The notes: generated from the letters alone by a model not told the origin. 27,999 nt of DNA from Actinomortierella ambigua (GCA_016098155.1 JAAAJB010000473.1:1-27999), one strand, 5' to 3'. Numbered from the stretch's first letter, positions 1 to 9,773 are shown. Numbers and translations: made by a program.

Positions 1-379
1 TGTGTGTGTGTGTCGGAGAAGAGAGCAGCATAACTGAGAATAGCCTTTGTAGAGAGTGTGAGTGTGTGTATCTCTTGCCGTTAACCGTGGGGCCACCTTT
101 GAGCTCGGTGGCAAAGGTATCTGAGCGGGGTAGGCTCGGTGGAGCTGGCTGGGCTAACTGGCTGGCTGGCGCTGGGCTGCTCTCAGGGTCAGACAAACTC
201 TAGGCCTGGCCCAATCCCTTCTCTCTCTCACACACTCTCTCACACACACTCTCCCCTTTCTGTCTCCCTCTATCTCCCTCTTCTTCCCCATCTCTTGACA
301 CTCAGCTCATCATCTCTTTCCACCTTTTCCCCTCCCCATCCTCCATCCACCACCATCCTCCATCCAACACTAGCGGCTC
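1..379 (+). promoter_or_regulatory. 5' flank and CT-rich leader of the AFI1-like gene
   Basis: No supportable gene. The stretch opens with a short TG run (1-12). From about 217 to 365 it is strongly pyrimidine-rich, with CTCTCT, CACACA and CCATCC runs, and this continues almost to the ATG at 380. Pyrimidine-rich leaders precede several other genes in this window, so this is most likely the promoter-proximal region and 5' UTR. I see no convincing TATA box. Confidence 0.45.
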
Positions 380-3342
380 ATGGCCCCTCCGCAGCATGTC
401 ACCACCATCTTGCTAGCAGAGTTCGACATTGACCAGGGCTCCGTTCTAGCCCATCAATACCCCTCTCGCATCACCTCCGACAACCAGTATGTCCTAGTGT
501 TCCAGCCCTGACTCTCCCGCGCGCGACTTTTTTTCTGATTCTCAGGCACACATCCATGCCTCTATCCACACACTCACATCCCACTGTCCTCGTGTCTCCA
601 TCCCTCCCCCCTCCTTGTTTAGTGTCCTGGCCGAACTCATGCTTCCCGATGGTGCTCACCTTCGCACAGAAGACTGGACCATCTTTTTCCTGAACCAAGC
701 AAAACCTGCCCCCTGGAACGGCAATAAGGCACTCACAGACAACCCAGACGGCGCGTTACTTTATGTCCTCAATCTTGTCCGCACGAACCATGATGCATCT
801 GTTCGGAGGCAAGTAGCCTTTTCTGCCCACACGCCAAAGAACTTTGAGGCGCGCAAAAAGAAAAGCATGTACTCTTTCTTTCTCCGTTTGGGCCCCTCAT
901 TTTCCTTACAAGCTTGTTTTATATTTGTGTGTGTGTGTTGATATGAATAATAGAGGTGCAGCTGTTAAGGCAATGGCTATTTGTACCACCCATCAATACC
1001 TACATGTCTACAAGGTAACACGAAAACAACACCTCAGGCGACTATTGATTCGCCCAACAGAGAGGATGACAAATCTTTGAGATACTTGATGTCAGCTTGC
1101 CATCTAATCATGCCTAGGTATTTTTCCACTTGTCCTTAATAGCCTGTCCTCCTGCTAGCATTGGAGAACTATTTCAAGAATCCATCAGTGGACGTTCTCA
1201 AAGCACTCTATGAATCGGTCAACTCAATGGAGCTCAATCCACCACAACTCTCACACTATGAACGAACAATTTTGCGCACAGCAGATGGCAAGGACCTCTT
1301 CCACGAAAAATTTCTTGCAGCGGCAGGATCATCTGGTGCAGCAGACGAGGCACTCCAGTCATCAGCATTACCATCAACATCGTCCACCAAGATGGACGGC
1401 TTGGGAATTGTTGTCAGCCAGAGCGCATTTCACCGGAAAGAGTCGATAGCCACTCTCGCCACAGGCATCCCTGGTATGACCAAAAATCGCGATTGTCAAT
1501 TTTATGAGACAAAGGTCACCTACGATGGCATCAAACTCCCCATTCGCGTTCCACTAAGCATCAATCAGGAGGAAGTTGGCGAGGTATTGTTGCACAGACA
1601 ACTTGCTCATGTTTTTTTTTTATCTGACATGCTTCGAGTAGAAAGGTACCATCAATGATACTCACCTATACTCTCTCTCTATCTATTTATCTCTATCTCT
1701 CGACCTATCTCTTGGCACTCCCGCCATGTAGTTCTCTCTGATAAAACTCATCATGACCTTCAGCTTCTCACCTGCTTTCCAGAACCCCATCCATCCTCAC
1801 CTGGATTCCAGCGGATCCACTACGCACCCAGTCTTACTCCTGATGAACGCCCTGTTGACTGGAAAGCGCATCGTGTTCCTGGGTAACGGCCATCCTGCAG
1901 GTGATGTTGCCAACTATGTCCTGGCAGCATGTGCTCTTGGAAGTGGCTCTGGAGGTGTACTCCATGGCTTCCCAGAGCGAGCATACCCATATACCAATCT
2001 GGCAGGCATCGATCATTTATTAACGTGGTAAGCCCCTCTATTTAGGTCACTTGATAAAAGCTTGTGCCTGTGCCTGAGACATTGTCTCTTATGTGGGGAT
2101 TGTACCCTTCTAATTTTACTCTCTCTTCAACATAGTGAGAGCTACATTGCCGGGGTCACCAATCAGCTATTTGAGGACAGAACAGCATGGTGGGATGTAC
2201 TGTGTAACATCGACACGGGCAAGATCACTATCAGCAAGGATATTGCACCCGTCGCCCCAGTCAGCCTTGCCAGCTTTGGCAAATACGACGATACCCGGCC
2301 TTTGAACCTCTTCAGCAATGCTACCCCTATCTCCTCGAGTTTCAAGCCTGATTCCATCGACAATGAGTTTATTGCGGATGTAAGTCTCCTAACTACCAGC
2401 GCGAGATTCTGTTTCCTCTTCTTCCTTAACCCCCACCCCTTTCAGCACCTCCAAATCAGCCCATATTCGCTAACTAAGCGTAATCCTTTCATAATCATTT
2501 TCTTCTAGATCATGAGCGCCATCAACAATCATTTAGGAGAAATGGCAGTACGTGCTAAATGCCAAGAGTACGTGACACGCTTTATCCAGCTGGCGTCCCA
2601 CTACGAGGCGCATACACTGGGGCACACGACGATTGGCATCTGCAAGCAAAACACACCCGAGTCAGCCAAGTATCTGGGAACAGGTCTGGTCTTCCAGGAC
2701 GAGACATCCAAGATGAAGGAGCTGGCCATGAATGCGAACCGGATCGAGGGCTGGCGAGGCACGACCAGCTACAAATACCTGCAGCGGGAGACACAAATCT
2801 GGCTCAACACGCGAAGCATCCGGACGATGGACCTGAGGAGGATCATGACATTGCTCCGGAACAACAAGACCATCCCAGCCCAGGATGTGGCACGGCTCTA
2901 CCGCGGGTTCCTGACGACCATTGTCTCGGACGAGCAAATTAACGAGTTTTTGTCCCATCTGCCCCTCAACCAAGGAGGTCTCTTCCCGATCGCCTATGGC
3001 CTCTTCCACCCGCTGGCGGCCGTCCGCGACGATACCACCGAGTTTTTGAATCGGCTGGCTCAACACCCGACGGGTCGTGTCTTTGTCAACACCCTCAACA
3101 AGTTTGAGCGGACAACATATGAGCGCCTCGCCAATGCTCTCCTCATTCGGGATCATCATCAAAGGCAGTACCAGCACGAGCACCAGTCTTCCTTGGATGC
3201 ACCACAGCCGCCATCACAACCATTATCACAATCGCAACAACAGCCACAACCACGGTATCCAAATCCACCAAACTTCCTAACGCCATTTGAAAGTGGCCAA
3301 TCCACTCCTGTCCACGAGATTGCCCAACCACAATTTGCGTAG
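380..3342 (+). CDS. AFI1: AFI1-like Arf3-interacting / DENN-family polarity protein (7 exons)
   Basis: Exons are 380-486, 623-808, 954-1014, 1143-1583, 1732-2027, 2136-2379 and 2509-3342; joined they give about 722 residues with every phase consistent. The N-terminus (LLAEFDIDQGSVLAHQYP, then AELMLPDGAHLRTEDWTIFF) is typical of the Afi1 Arf3-docking domain. Residues about 266-360 (FSLIKLI, HPHLDSSG, NALLTGKRIVFLGNGHPAG, VLAACALGSG) match the SPA/DENN core. The C-terminus is Q/H/P-rich low complexity. In yeast, Afi1 binds Arf3 GTPase and helps set the polarity axis and polarised secretion; the family resembles DENN Rab-GEF proteins. Intron 2 has a GC donor (AG|GCAAGT); the other donors are GT. 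The start was chosen because it opens directly into the docking domain after a CT-rich leader. Family assignment is fairly secure; exon 4 (1143-1583) covers a poorly conserved linker, so its internal limits are less certain. The activity is inferred from the family. Confidence 0.87.
809..953 (+). other. GC-AG intron in the AFI1-like gene
   Basis: Exon 2 ends ..CGGAG at 808 and the intron begins GCAAGT, ending in AATAATAG at 953. Joining 808 to 954 restores an Arg-Gly codon pair and the conserved run RRGAAVKAMAICT. The nearest GT alternative (813) would shift the frame. AG|GCAAGT is the usual form of the minor GC-AG class spliced by the major spliceosome. Confidence 0.7.
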
Positions 3343-3581
3343 ATTCGTGGAACAGGGCAAAGAGCAATAGTTTTAAACTCAATATACTATTTCGTCAAGA
3401 AATTATAACAGTGTAATCCTCGTGCGAGAACCATGAGCATTCATGAGAGAAACTTGTTCCACCGTTCACATTGGAGACAGCTGTGCAATAAGAGGCTCTT
3501 GTTTGCGCACTGACCAAATGTCAATATGCATGTCGATAACCTCGAGTAGTGTCCTTGCGAACAATGGCTCACTCACTTTAA

Positions 3582-3621
3582 ACTGTACATTGGACTGGCA
3601 TGAGAGCAGCTCATGTACAGT
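3582..3621. repeat. Inverted repeat (9 bp arms)
   Basis: ACTGTACAT at 3582-3590 is exactly inverted as ATGTACAGT at 3613-3621. A second, partly overlapping pair, CATGAG/CTCATG, lies within the 22-bp loop region. It sits just upstream of where the duplicated spacer S begins (about 3620), so it may mark a breakpoint or a small palindromic insertion. No target duplication or transposase is visible. Confidence 0.5.
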
Positions 3622-3869
3622 ACTCGGCTACCAGGCCATGGCAGCAATGCATTACATGCGCCATGGGAACGAACGTAATACATGCACAGCAGCGAGAAGA
3701 GCCTGGCTCAGAATGAGGGGAGAGGCTGCTTGTTGTGAGAGAATGACACGCCGTGCAAGTCTCGGGCTGCACCTGGTTGGCCTGCAGGTCATTGCCCGGG
3801 ACTCATTCCATTGACCATTCCAGAACAGCCTTCCTATGGCTCGCTTCTTTTTTCCTTTTTTTCTTTCCT

Positions 3870-3942
3870 TTTATAATAATAATTTAAAATAATAAAAAAT
3901 AGTTTTCATTTTATAATAATTATTATTAATAATAATAAAAAG
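3870..3942. repeat. AT-rich ATA/TAA simple-sequence tract
   Basis: About 70 nt of almost pure A+T made of TAA/ATA repeats, including the perfect palindrome ATAATAATTATTAT. The corresponding place in the second spacer copy (about 6675-6715) has only a T-run and an A-run, so this tract expanded or was inserted after the duplication. It is probably a microsatellite with no gene function. Confidence 0.55.
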
Positions 3943-4657
3943 CCTCCCCATGCCTGCCGACACTACTTCCACGCCGGAAAGTAGCATCAGACCGCTCACA
4001 GTCCCCCATGACCGCTTCTTCCGGCCCAGGCCCAATCTGGTTCAGGCGATGAGGAGGCTATGGAGAGGAAAAAAGAAAGAGGGCGAGGTCTTGTTTTATA
4101 GTGGAGAGGACGGTCGAACCCTCTCTCTGTCTCATCCGTGGGACCTCTTTTCGCTACGACTGCAACATTGGAAAAAAGAGAGTCATGGGCTCATAGGCTC
4201 ATAGTGATGTGAGTATATTGCCTCGGTTCCAGGGGTGCTGAGTGCTGCTCATGAAACGACCCTCGCCTGTGGATGAGCTTAAATTTCTTACAGCCTGCAG
4301 GGTCACCCAATGTGCCTAAGGACAGTCGGAGTAGCTGACCTGGCATGGTGGTGCGACCATCTCCGTCCAAGAACACTCCGCTGACCCTTGGATGAAATCA
4401 ACGGACCTAGGTGTTTACCCTATTAAAGCCAGTGCTCTGGCCCAATCTCGTGCGTTCAACGCTGAGCTATCCATTCTTGGGACCCACATGGAATGTACAG
4501 AGGAGTAGTAGCTAAAAAAAAGAAACAAGGGTACTTGCTTGGTACAGGCAGACTGAATACTGACACTAGTAGAGTCGACGCTTGCAGGGCTCCAAGTCGT
4601 GATGGTGTGAGGCCTGGAACCACGCTAAAGGAGAGGAAAGATACGGTAGTTTTGGCC

Positions 4658-4703
4658 GGACATCTGACACTGCCCATGTGCCTGGACTGTATGAACTGTG
4701 TCT
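4658..4703 (+). promoter_or_regulatory. 46-nt block identical in the leaders of G1 and G3
   Basis: This block (begins GGACATCTGACACTG, ends GAACTGTGTCT) is identical to 8227-8272, while the sequence on either side differs by substitutions and indels. It lies about 130-180 nt upstream of the ATG in both copies. The reading frame through it differs between the copies relative to the Ubl ORF, so it is not conserved coding sequence. It may be a core promoter, leader element or simply the product of recent conversion. Confidence 0.35.
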
Positions 4704-4834
4704 CCTTGATCGATTTCGAGATTTTAATCTCACTCTTCTATTTCTCGCTTTCTTTTTCCTTTCTTTCATCACCATCCATCTGTCTCGAGTTTCATCGCAT
4801 TCAATCACCCTCCCACTTGTTATTCCCACACACA

Positions 4835-5896
4835 ATGGTTCACTTTATCTCTGTTCTCATCGCTAATGAGCCTGGCAAAGTGGTCCAAGTTCCTTGTCAG
4901 GGCCACGAGCCAATTTTCTTCCTGCTGCAGCGCCTGCGCATCAAAGTTGGTCTCGAGGCAGAGGCTGTCGATCGTCACCAACTCGCCATCAACGGGATTG
5001 TCCTCGAAGATGAGAGAGCGTCACTGGCTGATTATCGCATCTTTGGCGACAGCATCACCTACAAGTTCTGGAGGAAATCCCCACTGATGATCCATGTGAA
5101 ACCCTCAATGATGATCCATTGGCTTATGGGAAAAAAAGTTTACGTTCCTTGGCACTCTACCCACCCCATCTGCAACATCGAAGAACCTATTAATGATATG
5201 AAGGACATCCTGGAGAATCAGCGCCCCATCTTGGGGGGAGTGCAGCTCGAGGACGGTCGCACCTTGTCAGATTACAACATCCAAAATGGCTCTACCCTTC
5301 ACTTGGTCCCGCGTCTCCGTGGTGGCGGTTTCTTGCCATCCACTCCCCTTGAATTTGCCGATGTTTCCGATAGGAGCAATGCCCGCAAGATTGGGTTGAC
5401 CAAGACCGCCCCGCCTGGCCGAACGGTGGTACCGGGGACCAACATCGAATGCCGCTGCGAGTGCACCCCCGGATACCGTGTCATCTGTCGTAAGGGTTTC
5501 GCCATCGTCGAGATGACGAAGGAACGCTTCACTTGTCCTGTCTGCCTTGAGAGCCACAGGAACACACCCGTAACCGTCGGATTCAACAATTGTCAATACC
5601 GTTTCATGGGACTTAAGGTGTCGGGAGAGCAGTACACGTCCAAGTGGTTCGATGTTCCGCCTAAGGACGAGTACCAGCGTTTCGATCCTGGCAAACAGAC
5701 CACATGGAGCCGCCTGATGATCCAGTCCAAGCCTCGATTCGAGGTGGACAACTGCATCGTGTGCCTTAAACCTGGAGATGACGTTCAGACCTATGGCTGT
5801 GTCCACACTTACCACAAAAAATGCTATGATGGCATCGGCGGATGGTGCTTCTCTTGCAAGTTCGACAAGCAACTGCAGATTACAGCCACGCATTGA
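4835..5896 (+). CDS. Tandem ubiquitin-like domain / RING-H2 protein, copy G1 (intronless)
   Basis: 353 residues. Ubl1 spans about 1-79 ([33 protein letters not shown]). Ubl2 spans about 92-165 and is plainly ubiquitin-derived ([19 protein letters not shown]) ending in RLRGGG at 160-165. A Cys-rich middle domain has C206, C208, C210, C218, C234 and C237 and the conserved stretch KQTTW. The C-terminal RING-H2 uses C307, C310, C322, H324, H327, C330, C338 and C341. A RING suggests E3 ubiquitin-ligase activity; the Ubl modules could bind ubiquitin receptors or act in autoregulation (both inferred). The frame stays open upstream to 4493, but I start at 4835 because CACACAATGG is conserved in all three intact copies while the upstream frame is not. 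It is followed by a possible AATAAA at 5978-5983. In Ubl2 the ubiquitin K48 and K63 positions are V136 and N151. Confidence 0.82.
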   Translation: MVHFISVLIANEPGKVVQVPCQGHEPIFFLLQRLRIKVGLEAEAVDRHQLAINGIVLEDERASLADYRIFGDSITYKFWRKSPLMIHVKPSMMIHWLMGKKVYVPWHSTHPICNIEEPINDMKDILENQRPILGGVQLEDGRTLSDYNIQNGSTLHLVPRLRGGGFLPSTPLEFADVSDRSNARKIGLTKTAPPGRTVVPGTNIECRCECTPGYRVICRKGFAIVEMTKERFTCPVCLESHRNTPVTVGFNNCQYRFMGLKVSGEQYTSKWFDVPPKDEYQRFDPGKQTTWSRLMIQSKPRFEVDNCIVCLKPGDDVQTYGCVHTYHKKCYDGIGGWCFSCKFDKQLQITATH

Positions 5897-6221
5897 TCGT
5901 ATGTCCCCCGCCCTGTCTTGGAATCGAAAGGTCATCTTGTTAACCGGACAGGAGAGAGACCCACGCTTCTTAGTAATAATAAACCAGCGGGCTTTTTCAC
6001 GTCGAGTAGTCTCCTTGCGTAGCAAAGCTCATTAGCATCATCTCTGTCAAATTGAGCAATTCCTAGTCTACACCCTCCCATTGCCATTCTCTTGCCCGTG
6101 CACAGGGGATTTTCTGTCATTCAACTGATGGATCTTGTTCTAGAGTTTCAGAGCGCTTTTGCTTTGAACATTATCATAAAGGACAGTAATGAGAGGGATA
6201 GCACCAAGAAAATGCGGGACC
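5897..6221 (+). repeat. 3' flank of G1, shared with G3, then unassigned sequence
   Basis: Positions 5897 to about 6095 align with 9483 to about 9665 (CTTGGAATCGAAAGGTCATCT, GTAGTCTCCTTGC, GTCAAATTGAGC, TCCTAGTCTxC), so the 3' UTR was copied with the gene. AATAAA at 5978-5983 is a candidate polyadenylation signal. From about 6100 to 6221 I find no match elsewhere in the window; it joins directly onto the BRR2-derived fragment. Confidence 0.55.
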
Positions 6222-6440
6222 TTGAAGACATATTGATCCTCATTCTCGTCCTCCTCTTCATCATCACTCTCCGCGCCCTCACCAACATCGACGGCCATAT
6301 CGAGTTCCTGGTCGCAGCCCAAGAAACTGTCGCACATCGTGTATAGCTTGTACGTCTGCTTGCCAGGCCGTGGGCACACCAGCTCTTCAGGGTCAGCTTC
6401 CGCTGCAAGGTCACATGCTTGATCAACAACTGCGACTTGG
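6222..6440 (-). pseudogene. Truncated duplicate of the BRR2 3' end
   Basis: Read on the minus strand this carries KQTYKLYTMCDSFLGCDQEL, DMAVDVGEG and an acidic run, nearly identical to the last 75 or so residues of BRR2 at 12081-12290. Relative to BRR2, about 4 nt are missing near 6386-6390, breaking the frame between the upstream KHVTLQRKLTLK part and the downstream CPRPGKQ part. The BRR2 stop is absent, so the frame runs on into unrelated sequence (DQYVFKVPHFLGA). The fragment has no helicase motifs and no start of its own, so it is a relic of segmental duplication, not a gene. Confidence 0.85.
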
Positions 6441-7268
6441 CTATGGCAGCAATATAGATATTACACGCACCATGGAAGCGAAAGAAAAATATGCACAGCA
6501 GAGCTTAGTGTTATGAGGAGGAGGTGCTGCTTGCTGTGAGAGAATGACACGTCGCGCAGTTATCAGGTCACACCTGATTAGCATAAAGGTCATTACCCGG
6601 GACTCATTCCGTTGACCAATCCTGAACAGCATTCTCATGGCTCGTTCACGACCAAGGAGCATGGTTCCATAAGTATTTTTCTCTTTCCTTTTTTTATAAA
6701 AAAAAATGCAAAAAGAGCATCTTCATGCCTGCCAACACTGCTTCCACATCGGAAAGTAGCATTAGACCGCTCACAGGGTGACTTCTTCTCGCTCGACTGC
6801 AATAAAGGAAAAAAGGAGTTTCATAGGCTTATACGCTCATAATGTGAGTATGATGCCTCGGTTCCAGGGGGTACCCAAGAGCTGCTTATGGAACGACTTC
6901 GCCGTGGATGAGCTTAACCGTCCAAAAACACTCTGCTGACCTTTGAATGAAATCAACAGACGCGGCTGTTTACCATATCAGAGCCAGTGTTCTTAGCCTA
7001 CCTCCACGATGGCGCGTGACCTGCCAAGATCCTTTGGCTACAGGGACGACAGGAGATGCAGCAGTTTCCGTGGGACACCTTCATAGCAATTGCATGCCCA
7101 ACTACTTATCAGAAAATTTTCTCGATACTTTGTTTGTTTTTCTTGGACCCAAGCTCTTGAATTCCTTGACTTTTCGTCAAACCTTTTGAACTTTATGTGT
7201 TTTCTCTTAACATCCCTCCATCTCAACACTCCCAAGGAACCGAACGCCACAACCCCTTCTTCACTACC
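6441..7268 (+). repeat. Spacer repeat S (unit II) and degraded leader of the first pseudogene
   Basis: Positions 6440-6990 align with 3620-4440 over several blocks, with one large deletion relative to that copy (the part corresponding to about 4280-4365). From about 6990 to 7268 there is CT-rich leader-like sequence leading into the broken Ubl1 frame; it resembles the leaders of intact copies only loosely. No gene is seen. Confidence 0.6.
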
Positions 7269-7990
7269 ATAAATTTTTTTACGCTGATCGCCAACGACCC
7301 TGGGAAGGTGATCCAATTTCCATGTCTTGGCTACGAACCGATCTTCTACCTTCAGCGCCTGCGCGTCAAGCTTGGTCTCAATATAGAGAGCGTCCACCGT
7401 CACCCATTCGTCATTAATGGGATTATCCTCGAGGATGAGCATGCATCATTGGATGAGTGTCGCATTTTTGGTGGAGTCTCACCTGCAGGTTCTGAGGTAC
7501 CCTGTGCCACTCAATGTAAGGGCAACTAGCTCAAATGTCAGATGCCATATGGCATATGAAGAGCTATTCCAAGTTTTTCAGATCAACAGAACCTCTATTT
7601 TTTTTGCTGGAGTTCAGTTCTAGGATGACCTCGCGCTGCTACTTTGCAGCACTCAAAACGGCTTTGCCCTTTACGCCTGATTGTGGGATGGGAAAGGGTA
7701 TTTACATTGAGAGTTCATCCTTAGCTACCCCATCATGTGCTCCAAAGGGTTCACCGTCAAGATGACCAGGGCACGGCTCGCCTGTCTCAACTGCCTCTAA
7801 AGGCACAAGACCACACCCGCGAAGTCGGTTTTTTTAGACCAGATGGGTCGCTTGATAGTCCAGGTCAAAACCCGATTTTGTGTCATAATTGCGTCGTCTG
7901 TATTGAGTCTAAAGACGGCATGAGTGAGGCCACTCTTTGCACAAAGAGTTGCCTCAAGTGCTAGCATTAGAAGCAGCTAGAGAGATGCCT
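7269..7990 (+). pseudogene. Ubl-RING family pseudogene A
   Basis: The first 80 or so codons still read as Ubl1 (TLIANDPGKVIQFPC, HPFVINGIILEDEHASLDEC), but the position matching the family ATG is ATA (7269-7271). The frame breaks near 7490 and stops at 7527-7529. Downstream DNA can be aligned out of frame to Ubl2 (7590-7650, matching the QQRL..F part), to the CPVC region (7740-7800) and to the RING end (7880-7975), each with several indels and stops. Codon order is the same as in intact copies, so this was a full-length member. It shares its 3' flank (ATGTACCGTTAACC) with pseudogene B. An alternative upstream in-frame start at 7197 would give only an isolated Ubl1. Confidence 0.82.
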
Positions 7991-8411
7991 CTCAGAAGCT
8001 TGATGTACCGTTAACCAATCATCCTTTGTAGCCTGTCCACGGCAATCGCACGCATTGAACGCGGAGCTATTCATTTTTGGGATCCACATAGTAGGTACAA
8101 GGGATTAGTAGGGTGCTCACAAACTGGTAGATGGGAGATTGACACAAGTAGAGTCGACACTAAGGTCGTGATGTTGTACGGCCTGGAACCACGCTAGAGG
8201 AGAGGAAAGAGTACGGCAGTTTAGCTGGACATCTGACACTGCCCATGTGCCTGGACTGTATGAACTGTGTCTTTTTGATCTCGAATCCCCGATTTCAAGA
8301 TTTTCTTTTCACTTCCGCTCTTTTCTTTATCTCACTTTCTTTTTCTCACCATCACTCCATCTCGAATTTGATCGTGTTCAATCACCTTCCCACTCGTTTT
8401 TCCCACACACA
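7986..8411 (+). repeat. Leader flank F of G3
   Basis: Non-coding flank carrying blocks shared with the flanks of G1 and G5: GCATTGAACGCxGAxCTAT near 8055, TTTTTGGGATCCACAT, GTAGAGTCGACAC and GGCCTGGAACCACGCTAGAGG. The last part is CT-rich and ends CCCACACACA just before the ATG. It contains the 46-nt block at 8227-8272. It is probably the promoter and 5' UTR. Confidence 0.6.
8227..8272 (+). promoter_or_regulatory. 46-nt leader block identical to 4658-4703
   Basis: Identical over 46 nt to the block upstream of G1. It ends 139 nt before the ATG of G3 (131 nt in G1). In the G5 leader the same region is rearranged: only GACACTG and CCCTGGACTG remain recognisable, at about 10363-10380. Confidence 0.35.
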
Positions 8412-9482
8412 ATGGTTCAATCTATTTCTGTTCTCATCGCCAATGAGCCTGGCGAAGTGGTCCAAGTTCCATGCCAGGTTCACGAGCCAATCTTCTTCCT
8501 GCTACAGCGGCTGCGCATCAAAGTTGGTCTCGAGGCAAAGGCTGTCCTTCGTCACCAACTTGCCATCAATGGGATTTTCGTCGAAGATGAGAGGACATCA
8601 CTGGCTGATTGTCGCATCTTTGGTGACGGCGTCACCTACAAGTTCTGGAGGAATCCCCCACCGAAGATCTATTTGGAGCCCTCAATGACGATCTATGTGA
8701 AATCGTTTACGGGAAAAATAGTCAACGTACCTTGCCACGTCAACAACACCATCTACGATGTCAAAGAGCTCATTAATGATAAGGAGACCATCCCTCCGGA
8801 GCAACAGCGCCTCAGTTTCCAAGGCGACCAGCTCGAGGATACTCGCACCTTGTTGGAATACAGCATCCAAAATGACTCTACCCTTCATCTGAGCTTGCGT
8901 CTCGGTGGTGGTGATTGCTTTCAATCCAACTCCCTTGAGTTTGCCGACGTGTTCGATAGGAGCAATGTCCACAAGATTACCCTGGGCAACGGCACCACGC
9001 CTGGCCGTTGGGTGAAACCAGGGACCATCATCGTATGCCGTTGCGAGTGCACTCCCGGATACCTTGTCAACTGTAATAGGGGCTTCTCCATCGTCGAGAT
9101 GACGAAGGAGCGCTTCACCTGTCCTGTCTGCCATGAAAGCCACAGGATCACACCCGTGACCGCCGGCTTCAGAGATTGTGAGTACCGTTTCATGGGAACT
9201 AAGCTGTCGGGCGAGCAGTACACGTCCAAGTGGTTCAAGGTCCTACCGAAGGACGAGTACCAGCGTTTCGATCCTGGCAAGCAGACCACCTGGGATCGCC
9301 TGATGATCCATTCCAGGCTTCGTTTCGAGGTGGACAATTGCGTTGTCTGTCTTGAACCTGGTTACAGCGTTCAGAAACTTGACTGTGGCCACGCTTACCA
9401 CAAAAAATGCCATGACAGCCTCCGCGGATCGTGCGTCTCTTGCAAGTTCGACAAGCAACTGCAGGATTTAGAGGCGCGTTGA
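8412..9482 (+). CDS. Tandem ubiquitin-like domain / RING-H2 protein, copy G3 (intronless)
   Basis: 356 residues with the same order as G1. Ubl1 is at 1-79. Ubl2 at about 92-167 has the best ubiquitin-like first half of the three copies ([30 protein letters not shown]) and ends RLGGGD, one residue short of RLRGG. The middle domain keeps [14 protein letters not shown] and the KQTTW stretch. The RING-H2 has C310, C313, C325, H327, H330, C333, C341 and C344. A role as a RING E3 or ubiquitin-pathway regulator is inferred. The ubiquitin hydrophobic-patch Ile44 is Ser here, and the K48 and K63 positions are D139 and N154. The start is the family ATG after CACACA; the frame is open upstream to 8247, but in a different frame relation from G1, which argues that part is leader. 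AATAAA at 9606-9611 may end the transcript. Confidence 0.82.
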   Translation: MVQSISVLIANEPGEVVQVPCQVHEPIFFLLQRLRIKVGLEAKAVLRHQLAINGIFVEDERTSLADCRIFGDGVTYKFWRNPPPKIYLEPSMTIYVKSFTGKIVNVPCHVNNTIYDVKELINDKETIPPEQQRLSFQGDQLEDTRTLLEYSIQNDSTLHLSLRLGGGDCFQSNSLEFADVFDRSNVHKITLGNGTTPGRWVKPGTIIVCRCECTPGYLVNCNRGFSIVEMTKERFTCPVCHESHRITPVTAGFRDCEYRFMGTKLSGEQYTSKWFKVLPKDEYQRFDPGKQTTWDRLMIHSRLRFEVDNCVVCLEPGYSVQKLDCGHAYHKKCHDSLRGSCVSCKFDKQLQDLEAR

Positions 9483-9773
9483 TTGAATCCCCCGCCATGT
9501 CTTGGAATCGAAAGGTCATCTGAGAGGAGAGGGACCCATGCTGCTTAGTGAAGTGAATCGGCGGGCTTTTTTTACGTTAGGTAGTCTCCTTGCATTGCAA
9601 ACCACAATAAAATCATCTCGGTCAAATTGAGCGGTTCCTAGTCTGCCATACACTCTCCCATTGCCATTAGACCGGATTTGTGCCTGAGGACAATCGGAGT
9701 AGCTGACATGGCATGGTGGTGGTGGTGGTACGACCATCCATCCACCCTCCCTGATCCAAGAACACTCTGCTGA
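9483..9773 (+). repeat. 3' flank of G3 joined to a short remnant of spacer S (unit III)
   Basis: Positions 9483-9665 copy the 3' flank of G1. From about 9675 to 9772 the sequence matches only the middle of spacer S (4310-4372), with a local GGT expansion at 9713-9728. No BRR2 fragment separates them, unlike after G1. AATAAA is at 9606-9611. No gene is seen. Confidence 0.6.

Larger units (their letters stand above)
3343..4834 (+). repeat. Spacer repeat S (unit I) plus leader flank F of the first Ubl-RING gene
   Basis: No gene is supported. From about 3620 to 4440 the DNA is a diverged direct repeat of about 6440-6990, sharing for example GAGAATGACACG, CCCGGGACTCATTCC, CTTCCACxxCGGAAAGTAGCAT and GCCTCGGTTCCAGGGG. 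Part of it (4310-4370) recurs at about 9675-9770 (CGGAGTAGCTGAC, GGCATGGTGGT). From about 4447 to 4834 it is leader flank F, repeated at about 8040-8411 and 10150-10543. The S-to-F junction near 4440-4450 skips the pseudogene that separates S and F in the other two units. The 3443-3814 reading frame inside it is not conserved in the repeat copy and is not called. Confidence 0.65.

Noticed and set aside
3443..3814. 123-codon Cys-containing open frame in spacer S
   Set aside because: The homologous spacer at 6440-6630 does not keep the frame, and there is no leader or family match.
4380..4475. Minus-strand tRNA-like start (GATAGCTCAGCGTTGAACGC)
   Set aside because: It is reminiscent of a D arm, but no anticodon or T arm fits; the motif is part of leader flank F, repeated near 8055 and 10165 with changes that break any pairing. 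At most a decayed tRNA piece.
4493..4834. N-terminal extension of G1 (and similar upstream open frames before G3 and G5)
   Set aside because: The leaders are similar as DNA, but the frame joined to the Ubl ORF is not the same in G1 and G3, and G5 has length-changing C-runs. The CACACAATGG start is common to all three.
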